Positions 56,331-64,000 of a DNA stretch of 64,000 nucleotides are shown piece by piece. The position numbers were made by a program, and so were the translations under genes. How positions within the stretch are numbered: position 1 is the stretch's first letter; each line of letters starts with the position of its first letter. Below the pieces are notes generated by a model. The model did no database searches and was not told where the DNA came from. It worked only from the letters and a program-made list of their open reading frames with translations. The stretch is from Lactococcus allomyrinae (lineage in GTDB: Bacteria; Bacillota; Bacilli; Lactobacillales; Streptococcaceae): positions 1,364,001 through 1,428,000 of the forward strand of contig NZ_CP032627.1 of NCBI RefSeq assembly GCF_003627095.1. Direction: 5' to 3'.

Positions 56331-58478
56331 ATGAAGAAATTATTCCTTGCTCTGGCAGTATTATTTGCCACCGTCACAGCTTTCTCAATTTCCCCAACCA
56401 AGGTAAATGCAGAAACAACCGTAAAAATCGCATCAGACAGCGCCTATGCGCCCTTTGAATTTCAAAATGACCAGAAAAAATGGGTAGGTATTGATGTTGA
56501 TATCATGCACGAAGTTGCCAAAATTAATGGTTGGAAATTAGAAATGAGTTTTCCGGGCTTTGACGCGGCCCTGCAAAATCTTAAAGGTGGACAAGTAGAC
56601 GGCGTTATTGCTGGTATGACAATTACTGACGAACGCAAACAGACTTTCGACTTTTCAAATCCTTACTATACTTCAGCCCTAACTATCGCTACAACTAAAG
56701 CTTCAAAGCTTGACGATTACAGTCAACTTAAAGGCAAAGCGCTTGGTGCTAAAAACGGTACAGCCGCACAAACTTGGCTTCAAAATAATCAAAAGAAATA
56801 TGGCTATACCATCAAAACTTACTCTGATGGTGTTCATATGTTCGCAGCACTAGCTTCAGGCAACATCGATGGAGCTATGGATGAAGTTCCCGTTATCTCT
56901 TACGCCATCACACAAGGACAAGATTTAGCAATGAATTTTCCTTCCATATCACTTCCTGGTGGTTACGGCTTTGCAGTAATGAAAGGTCAAAACTCAAATC
57001 TTGTTGATGGCTTCAATAAAGCTCTTGCTGAAATGAAAGCCAACGGTGACTATGATAAGATTTTGCAAAAATATACTGCCAGTGCTTCAAAAAAAGCTGT
57101 GCCTAAAAAAGCAGTTTATACTATTGCTTCCGATAATAGCTTTGCTCCATTTGAATTTCAAAATTCTCAAAAACAATTCACTGGTATTGACGTTGACCTT
57201 CTGAATGCTATCGCAAAAGAACAAGGGTTCAAACTTAAATGGAACTTTGTAGGTTTCCAAGCAGCAGTTGACGCTGTACAAGCTGGACACGCCGACGGGA
57301 TGATGTCAGGAATGTCTATTACAGATGCCCGTAAACAAGTATTTGATTATGGAAATCCTTATTTTTCTTCTAACTTGACTCTCGCCACAGAAAAAACAGA
57401 TGATAGTATAAAGTCATGGAGCGATCTCAAAGGTAAAACGCTTGGTGCAAAAAATGGAACTGCTTCATTTGACTATCTCAATAAAAATGCTAAAAAATAT
57501 GGTTATACTGTGAAAACCTTCACCGATGCCACAACAATGTACTCCTCCTTAAATAACGGCTCAATTGACGCTCTTATGGATGATGAACCCGTTATCAAAT
57601 ATGCTATTAAACAAGGTCAAACCTTCAAAACACCTCTGAAAGCTATCCCTGATGGTCAATATGGGTTTGCAGTTAAAAAAGGAACAAACCCTGAGTTGAT
57701 TCAAATGTTCAACAATGGACTTGCTGCTCTTCGTGCTAATGGTGAATATGACAAAATTATCGGCAAATATCTTGCCAATGATGCTCCCGCTTTAACACAA
57801 GATGCCAAAGAAAATACAATTGGTGGTATTCTTAAAAATAACTGGCAACAAATTGGACATGGTTTATTAATCACACTTGAACTTGCTCTTGTATCATTCG
57901 TTCTTGCTTTAATTGTTGGGATTATCTTTGGCCTTTTCTCAGTCGCACCAAGTCAATTACTCCGCGGAATCTCTCGCGTTTATGTTGACTTGAACCGTTC
58001 AATTCCATTGCTTGTTTTGACCATCTTTATCTTTTACGGTATTCCTAACTTATTGCAAATGATTACTGGTCATCAATCACCATTAAATGAGTTTACAGCT
58101 GGGGTCATTGCTCTGACACTTAACGAGTCATCCTACATTGCCGAAATCGTACGTGGTGGTGTTAAAGCTGTTCCACTTGGACAAATGGAAGCAAGTCGTT
58201 CACTTGGTGTTCCCTATGTCACTTCAATGCGTAAAGTAATTTTGCCACAAGCAATCAAAATTACAATTCCTAGTTTGATTAATCAATTTGTTATCACACT
58301 CAAAGATACAACACTTGTTTCTGTTATCGGTCTTGTTGAATTGCTTCAAACTGGTCAAATCATCGTCGCTCGTAACTTCCAAGCTTTCCGAGTCTATGGC
58401 TTAATTGGCTTGGTTTACATGATTGTCCTTCTTCTGCTCATGTGGGTTGGACGTCGTGTAGAAAAGAAAATGAAATAA
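56331..58478 (+). CDS. glnP: Glutamine ABC transporter, fused binding protein-permease GlnP
   Basis: 715-residue protein with a signal peptide (about 1-27), two tandem substrate-binding domains (about 28-250 and 258-485) and a His/Gln-type permease domain (about 500-715). The binding domains are similar: SDSAYAPFEFQND and SDNSFAPFEFQNS, GIDVDIMHEVAK and GIDVDLLNAIAK. The permease has EASRSLGVPYVTSMRKVILP, the ATPase contact loop. This tandem layout is that of lactococcal GlnP, which takes up glutamine, glutamate and asparagine. Regulated by the GlnR box upstream. glnQ follows after an unusual 246-base spacer. Confidence 0.97.
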   Translation: MKKLFLALAVLFATVTAFSISPTKVNAETTVKIASDSAYAPFEFQNDQKKWVGIDVDIMHEVAKINGWKLEMSFPGFDAALQNLKGGQVDGVIAGMTITDERKQTFDFSNPYYTSALTIATTKASKLDDYSQLKGKALGAKNGTAAQTWLQNNQKKYGYTIKTYSDGVHMFAALASGNIDGAMDEVPVISYAITQGQDLAMNFPSISLPGGYGFAVMKGQNSNLVDGFNKALAEMKANGDYDKILQKYTASASKKAVPKKAVYTIASDNSFAPFEFQNSQKQFTGIDVDLLNAIAKEQGFKLKWNFVGFQAAVDAVQAGHADGMMSGMSITDARKQVFDYGNPYFSSNLTLATEKTDDSIKSWSDLKGKTLGAKNGTASFDYLNKNAKKYGYTVKTFTDATTMYSSLNNGSIDALMDDEPVIKYAIKQGQTFKTPLKAIPDGQYGFAVKKGTNPELIQMFNNGLAALRANGEYDKIIGKYLANDAPALTQDAKENTIGGILKNNWQQIGHGLLITLELALVSFVLALIVGIIFGLFSVAPSQLLRGISRVYVDLNRSIPLLVLTIFIFYGIPNLLQMITGHQSPLNEFTAGVIALTLNESSYIAEIVRGGVKAVPLGQMEASRSLGVPYVTSMRKVILPQAIKITIPSLINQFVITLKDTTLVSVIGLVELLQTGQIIVARNFQAFRVYGLIGLVYMIVLLLLMWVGRRVEKKMK

Positions 58479-58724
58479 GGTAGGCTACACAAGTGCTTGT
58501 AAAATACTATGGCTTATACGTTGTAAAAATCAATGATGAATTAACGTGTCCTAGCGTAACTCCATGATGAGATACACCAATTGCAGCCATCATTAATATA
58601 AAGTCTCATTGGATTTTAAACTACTTCAAGCACTTATGAGTCATAGAAGAAGATTGACTTTATCAGATGTGAGAAAATCAATCTTCGAATAAAGCTTCTT
58701 GTAAAACGAAGCAATGGAGGAAAA
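58479..58724. repeat. Insert-like spacer between glnP and glnQ
   Basis: Contains a degenerate family A core (TAAAGTCTCATTGGATTTTA near 58599-58618), CAAGTGCTTG near 58489 and a GAAGATTGA/TCAATCTTC hairpin at about 58649-58686. No gene. glnP and glnQ usually sit side by side in lactococci, so this looks like added repeat DNA. The hairpins may shape relative expression. Confidence 0.6.
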
Positions 58725-59468
58725 ATGGGAATTAATACTCAAATCGAAGTCACTGATCTTCACAAATATTATGGGAAAAATGAAGTTTTAAAAGGAATTA
58801 GCACAAAATTTGAAAAGGGAGATGTTGTCTGTATCATCGGCCCTTCAGGTTCTGGAAAATCTACTTTCTTACGAACTTTAAACGGTCTTGAAGCAGCCAC
58901 TTCTGGCGACATCATCGTTGACGGTTTCAATCTGACAGATAAAAATACTAATCTTAATCTTGTGCGACAAAATATTGGAATGGTTTTTCAACAGTTTAAT
59001 CTTTTCCCAAATATGACCGTGATACAAAACATTACTTATGCACCGGTTGAGCTAAAAAAGGTAACTAAAGAAGAAGCCGAAGAAAAAGCTTTAAAATTGC
59101 TTGAAACAGTTGGTCTTTTAGACAAAAAAGATGCGATGCCCGAAATGTTATCTGGCGGTCAAAAACAACGCGTTGCTATCGCTCGGGCGCTCGCAATGAA
59201 TCCTGATGTTATGCTCTTTGATGAGCCAACATCTGCACTAGACCCTGAAATGGTTGGTGATGTCCTTGCAGTAATGCAAAAACTTGCAGAAGACGGAATG
59301 ACAATGCTCATTGTTACTCATGAAATGGGATTTGCACGAAAAGTGGCCAACCGTGTTATTTTCACAGACGGTGGTGTTATCCTTGAGGATGGTACACCTG
59401 AAGAATTATTTGACCATCCAAAACATCCTCGTTTACAAGATTTCCTATCCAAAGTACTTAACGCTTAA
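58725..59468 (+). CDS. glnQ: Glutamine ABC transporter ATPase GlnQ
   Basis: 247-residue ATPase that powers GlnP. Walker [14 protein letters not shown]-loop FQQFNLFPN, signature [15 protein letters not shown], Walker [15 protein letters not shown] and the switch histidine in [13 protein letters not shown] are all present. GGAGG precedes the ATG. The end of the gene (TTCCTATCCAAAGT, 59443-59456) is repeated in the terminator stem that follows. Confidence 0.97.
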   Translation: MGINTQIEVTDLHKYYGKNEVLKGISTKFEKGDVVCIIGPSGSGKSTFLRTLNGLEAATSGDIIVDGFNLTDKNTNLNLVRQNIGMVFQQFNLFPNMTVIQNITYAPVELKKVTKEEAEEKALKLLETVGLLDKKDAMPEMLSGGQKQRVAIARALAMNPDVMLFDEPTSALDPEMVGDVLAVMQKLAEDGMTMLIVTHEMGFARKVANRVIFTDGGVILEDGTPEELFDHPKHPRLQDFLSKVLNA

Positions 59469-59474
59469 AATAAT

Positions 59475-59510
59475 AAAATATTCCTATCCAAAGTCTGGTA
59501 GGAATATTTT
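59475..59510 (+). terminator. Terminator of glnPQ
   Basis: Twelve-base stem AAAATATTCCTA / TAGGAATATTTT, followed by ATTTATT. Part of the left arm repeats 14 bases from the glnQ 3' end. Confidence 0.85.
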
Positions 59511-59578
59511 ATTTATTGGCTTTATACTTATCTGTAGTAGACTCTTTAAAATTGTCTATACTTTTGATTTTATAATAA

Positions 59579-59600
59579 AAAAACCAGAATACTGGTTTTT
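59579..59600. terminator. Terminator of surface protein gene
   Basis: AAAAACCAG / CTGGTTTTT stem with a four-base loop and T-runs on both strands; it overlaps the stop codon of the surface protein gene. Confidence 0.85.
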
Positions 59601-61494
59601 ATTTTTTTAGTATTTTCCACAATTTAGCAAACTTACCTAAACCTGTGAGTGTTCCAAAAGCAACTGCTCCACCAGCAAATAGTCCAGCCGTACCAGCCAC
59701 TTTTACTTTCAAGTTGTGTGCAGACGCTTCCGACTGTTCAACAAGTTTTTTTATCGCTATCGCATCTGATGACCGAGGGAGTTCAGGTTTCAGGGATGAC
59801 GGTGCCAATGGCGGTGTCAGTGGTAACTTAATATCTTTAGATTTACTCTTAACTTCATTGTTTTGTTTGGTTGATTTCTCTTTTGTGCTCTGCTTTTTCT
59901 TTGGTACAACTACTGTTGCCGATGTTTTTGGTTTCTGTTCAGCTTGCTCATTATTTATATCTTTTTTAGGGTTCACTTCATTTGAACCTTTATCACTTGT
60001 CTCAGGTGCGGACACTTTTGAAACAATAAGTGTAAACTGCAAGTCTTCATTTGTGTATTTCGCATCTGCAAGTGCATCTTCTAAAGTAGCATATTGCTGA
60101 CCATCAGCAGTCATTACTTTTGACACAAAATAATCTACTGGCAGATTAGTAAGTTTGGGCATGATAACCGCCGTGTTTACCTCACCTTGTGTATCATCAA
60201 TACTAGGAAGTGCAATAGAACGATCAGTCACATCAGAGTTATATTGATAAGAAAAATGTGCTTTTCCTATAGGTATCTTTTTATAATAAACATTGATTAC
60301 ATTATTTACTAAATCATTGTTCGCCACAATCATAGGGTTTGCAGAAACAAACATATAGCCAGAAATTTCTGGAGCAAGATAAGAATAAGTATTTACATCA
60401 ACAACATCCCTTAATTGTTTACCAAATACTGTAAGTTTATCTCCCACATTAGCTATAATTGTTGAAGGCAAAGTATTGATTATAGATTGACCTGTTTCTT
60501 GATCAAGATAGTTAACCTGAACATTCTGTGTTCCTTTATAAGCATTAAAATCATCACTAGTACTCGAATAGCTCAGAATCCCATAATTTCCTCCCGTTGC
60601 ACCAATAACACCAAGTGACATTGAACGAGCAACGGATAATGTTTCTGTCAATACTGATAACGTTACTCCGCTTGCTGATGAAATAGTGTAAGTCAACACT
60701 CCTGTCACAGTACTTTCGTTAGTACTGACAGAAGTCGGCTGCCACTCTATCTCCATATTGTCAGTAACAGTAGCACCACTATCAGGTGCCGAAGCAGTCG
60801 CATAGTCTTTTGTAATTAACGTTCCACTACTATTTGTCTGACGAATTGCAATATTATTCGATGCCGCATTTTCTGTACCGGCTCCGTCTAAATCTACATC
60901 AGAGTTTTGATACAAATCTCTACCTACAAAAATTGAATCTGGCAAACCTCCAATGCCCAAATATTTCCCCACAACATTTGAAGTTCCATCCGCAGCAACA
61001 TTTGTTTGCAAGTTATTCGCTATAAAATCTGTAGACTTTGGTGTCAAGATAAATCCTAATGAGTCGCCTGCAGCAAAAGGATTTGTACCAGAATGAGCAC
61101 GTAAAGAAAACATTCCTGAAAAACTAACCCTCTGAGACATATCAATTGCACCATTAAATAGTGCATAGCCCGCAGCTGTTGACTGATTATTTACCAAACT
61201 TACTGAAAAAGGAGAGGTAGAATTCGTTTGAGCAGTACCTACATTTGTCCATAATGCTGAATTCGTATTGGCATTTAATGGATATATATGATTCCCAGTA
61301 TCAGTGCTTTGACCTGGAACAAGTTGAGAAGTTGTAGTATCTGCCTGAACAACTTTATAACTAATATTATTCAAAAAGTTAAAAGGTAGCAGACAAACAC
61401 ACAGTAAAGCAAAGAGAATCAATTCTGAACAATGTTTGATTTTCTTTTTCATGCAAAAGTTATTTGTTTTAGAGCAATTGACATTATTGTTCAA
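59599..61494 (-). CDS. Surface protein with L-type lectin and MucBP-like domains
   Basis: 631 residues. A long signal peptide ends near VVQA-DTTTSQ. Residues about 70-310 resemble a bacterial L-type lectin domain (GYALFNGAIDMSQRVSFSG, GDSLGFILTP, GIGGLPDSIFVGRDLYQN). Residues about 325-405 resemble MucBP (VQVNYLDQETGQSIINTLPS). A Lys/Ser/Pro-rich spacer follows and a C-terminal hydrophobic helix (GTAGLFAGGAVAFGTLTGLG) with a basic tail. No LPXTG; only LPLTP far upstream of the helix. The start is a TTG with AAAGGA upstream. Likely binds host or plant glycans. A degenerate palindrome (60646) encodes LSVLTE. Confidence 0.82.
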   Translation of the reverse strand: MNNNVNCSKTNNFCMKKKIKHCSELILFALLCVCLLPFNFLNNISYKVVQADTTTSQLVPGQSTDTGNHIYPLNANTNSALWTNVGTAQTNSTSPFSVSLVNNQSTAAGYALFNGAIDMSQRVSFSGMFSLRAHSGTNPFAAGDSLGFILTPKSTDFIANNLQTNVAADGTSNVVGKYLGIGGLPDSIFVGRDLYQNSDVDLDGAGTENAASNNIAIRQTNSSGTLITKDYATASAPDSGATVTDNMEIEWQPTSVSTNESTVTGVLTYTISSASGVTLSVLTETLSVARSMSLGVIGATGGNYGILSYSSTSDDFNAYKGTQNVQVNYLDQETGQSIINTLPSTIIANVGDKLTVFGKQLRDVVDVNTYSYLAPEISGYMFVSANPMIVANNDLVNNVINVYYKKIPIGKAHFSYQYNSDVTDRSIALPSIDDTQGEVNTAVIMPKLTNLPVDYFVSKVMTADGQQYATLEDALADAKYTNEDLQFTLIVSKVSAPETSDKGSNEVNPKKDINNEQAEQKPKTSATVVVPKKKQSTKEKSTKQNNEVKSKSKDIKLPLTPPLAPSSLKPELPRSSDAIAIKKLVEQSEASAHNLKVKVAGTAGLFAGGAVAFGTLTGLGKFAKLWKILKK

Positions 61495-61516
61495 ACTTGA
61501 ATCCTTTCTTTTAAAA

Positions 61517-62161
61517 TTATTTTATTGCTAGACTGTCGCTTACTAGCTGTCGCGCTCTAAGAACGGTACTCTCTTCAACTGTGATTAAATCATGAACCTG
61601 TATATCTCGTGACTCTAACTCCAATAAATTAATCGCTTCAGACAAATTATTAACTTCTTCGCCTTCTAAACAAGCAATAATATAATTCAAACTTCGAGTA
61701 TTAAGATATTTTTCGGGTAAATGAGGCTCGTCTAAAATTTTAGCCATCAAAACTTGGCTTAGATTTTGCACAATTTCGCCTTCTTTTTTTAGATATTTCT
61801 TCAGAAAAAACCGTCTAATCATTTTTTTCCCGATTGGCAGATAGTTTCTCATCCATAGCCATTGAGAACCCACACGTATGCCGTTCCCCAATACTAAAGC
61901 AATAAAACTAATTGAAAACATTCTCAGAAAAACTTCTGTGGCACCTGTTTCTGCTGCCAGCCTTCCAAACATACCAGACTTTCCCGTCATAAACCAAGCA
62001 ATTAAAATTGATGAAATGAAAATTCCTAAAAAAATCGCTTGCCACTCAATTTGTTGAGTAACTCGGCGTTCATAATCTTGTTTCAGCTCATCTGCACGGT
62101 TTAAAAGTTCTTCTAGCTTTTTTAGTACATCAAACAGCTGATGACAATAATCAAGAATCAC
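61517..62161 (-). CDS. Membrane protein of unknown function, 214 residues
   Basis: The N-terminal ~40 residues form a likely coiled coil (LKKLEELLNRADELKQDY). Two membrane segments follow (about 43-62 and 80-100), then a cytosolic helical region with LPIGKKMIRRFFLKKYLKK and EGEEVNNLSEAINLLELESR. The GTG start has AGGG upstream. It lies 22 bases before the surface protein gene on the same strand, so they may be cotranscribed. I do not recognise a family. Confidence 0.7.
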   Translation of the reverse strand: MILDYCHQLFDVLKKLEELLNRADELKQDYERRVTQQIEWQAIFLGIFISSILIAWFMTGKSGMFGRLAAETGATEVFLRMFSISFIALVLGNGIRVGSQWLWMRNYLPIGKKMIRRFFLKKYLKKEGEIVQNLSQVLMAKILDEPHLPEKYLNTRSLNYIIACLEGEEVNNLSEAINLLELESRDIQVHDLITVEESTVLRARQLVSDSLAIK

Positions 62162-62258
62162 GGCGTCCCTCTCTATTTTTTAGAATTTCATATATAGAAT
62201 ACTCTCTTAATTTTAACATGAATGTCTTTATTTTGCAATCTTATTTTCTCGAAATAAA

Positions 62259-62277
62259 AAACACCTTCTAGGTGTCT
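62259..62277 (-). terminator. Terminator of ATP synthase operon
   Basis: ACACCT / AGGTGT stem with a three-base loop, followed on the minus strand by TTTTTTATTT, five bases past the atpC stop. Confidence 0.88.
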
Positions 62278-62281
62278 TTTA

Positions 62282-62707
62282 TTACTTGTGTGATGAGACG
62301 TTTAAGCGATTCAACGCACGATGAAGTGCAACTTCTGCACGCTTAATTTCATCTGATTTTTTCTCAGCTTTGGCAACTTCAAGTTCTTTTTCTGCACGTA
62401 TCTTAGCACGCTCCGCACGGGAAACATCAATGTCACGATTACGCTCAGCGGAATCTGCAACAATTGTTACTAAACTATCTTTAATTTCAATGATTCCACC
62501 ATTTACTGCAATATAATCCACATGTTTTTCATCATCTGGACGTCGAACTTTTAGCTCATCAATTTGCAAACCTGCAATTGTAGAAATCATATTAGGTAAA
62601 ATACCAATTTCACCATTGGTAGTTCTAGCAGTAATATATATTGCATGGTGGTCATAGACCATTCCAGCGGGAGTAATAACTTGAAGCGTCATAATGTTTT
62701 CAGACAT
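62282..62707 (-). CDS. atpC: ATP synthase F1 epsilon subunit
   Basis: 141-residue epsilon subunit that links the rotor and regulates hydrolysis. An N-terminal beta-sandwich ([30 protein letters not shown]) and the C-terminal two-helix hairpin ([20 protein letters not shown]) are present. CGGAGG precedes the ATG. It is last in the atp operon. A 112-base gap separates it from atpD, longer than usual. Confidence 0.96.
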   Translation of the reverse strand: MSENIMTLQVITPAGMVYDHHAIYITARTTNGEIGILPNMISTIAGLQIDELKVRRPDDEKHVDYIAVNGGIIEIKDSLVTIVADSAERNRDIDVSRAERAKIRAEKELEVAKAEKKSDEIKRAEVALHRALNRLNVSSHK

Positions 62708-62819
62708 TTTATTCCTCCGATTAGTTTTTCTATGAAAATATCATGCTTGAAGCGTAATAACTCACGGATAATTTTTTATAAAACCATTCGTTAATACTCT
62801 TCATTCATACATAATCGAA

Positions 62820-64000
<1,181 letters not shown>

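Noticed and set aside
59645-60100. 151-residue plus-strand frame opposite the surface protein gene
   Set aside because: Antisense to the low-complexity Lys/Ser/Pro spacer; its Ser/Phe-rich sequence is a by-product.

Overview
The window is AT-rich and reads as the chromosome of a low-GC Gram-positive lactic acid bacterium, most likely a Lactococcus. Supporting signs are the fused GlnP protein with two substrate-binding domains, the PmpA-like foldase next to alaS, pepF and coiA side by side, the PurBox operator, and a pst cluster with two binding proteins. I do not try to name the species. Most genes lie on the minus strand. Plus-strand genes are the nitroreductase, one HAD phosphatase, the doxX-lutABC-doxX block, rpsT and glnPQ.

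Layout. 1-3760: phosphate uptake (pstA partial, pstC, two pstS paralogues, each with PHO-box-like repeats). 4250-5980: smpB, and an HxlR regulator divergent from a nitroreductase. 5980-16850: alaS behind a T-box, PrsA-type foldase, O-methyltransferase, an ANT(6)-like gene, pepF, a HAD phosphatase, coiA and a DUF218 membrane protein. 17000-26600: purine permease with PurBox, HAD phosphatase, lutABC between two DoxX paralogues, a BI-1 membrane protein, an HD protein and rpsT. 26640-36720: recD2, a histidine phosphatase, pheA-aroK-GNAT-aroA, GNAT-tyrA and a Bce-type two-component system. 36770-46510: VanZ/RDD protein, MurNAc PTS with murQ and murR, a Bce-type ABC transporter, small membrane proteins and a yxeA pseudogene. 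46500-54840: aroC, two Nudix genes, HAD, DUF1054, a DMT exporter, DUF1697, aroB and aroE. 55360-64000: dedA, glnPQ behind a GlnR box, a lectin-like surface protein and the end of the ATP synthase operon (atpD partial, atpC).

The shikimate/aromatic amino acid genes all point the same way but lie in three blocks: aroE-aroB, aroC, and tyrA-aroA-aroK-pheA. They are separated by accessory genes and by dispersed repeats, as if one operon had been split. The Bce-type transporter and a matching intramembrane-sensing two-component system are also on opposite sides of inserted genes.

The most unusual signal is a short palindrome, TGTCAG-N2-CTGACA or TGTCAGTATACTGACA, with about twenty full or near-full copies plus many half-sites. 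The longer TATA-core form is found only between genes, often before a T-run as a terminator. The two-base-core form sits in frame inside at least eight genes, where it encodes LS(A/V)LT or VS(T/A)D. Other notable signals are an exact 29-bp inverted repeat around the promoter of the second pstS gene, a class of genes whose -10 box lies exactly six bases before the ATG (likely leaderless mRNAs), at least four families of larger dispersed repeats in spacers, and a hairpin that parts the lutB Shine-Dalgarno sequence from its start codon.
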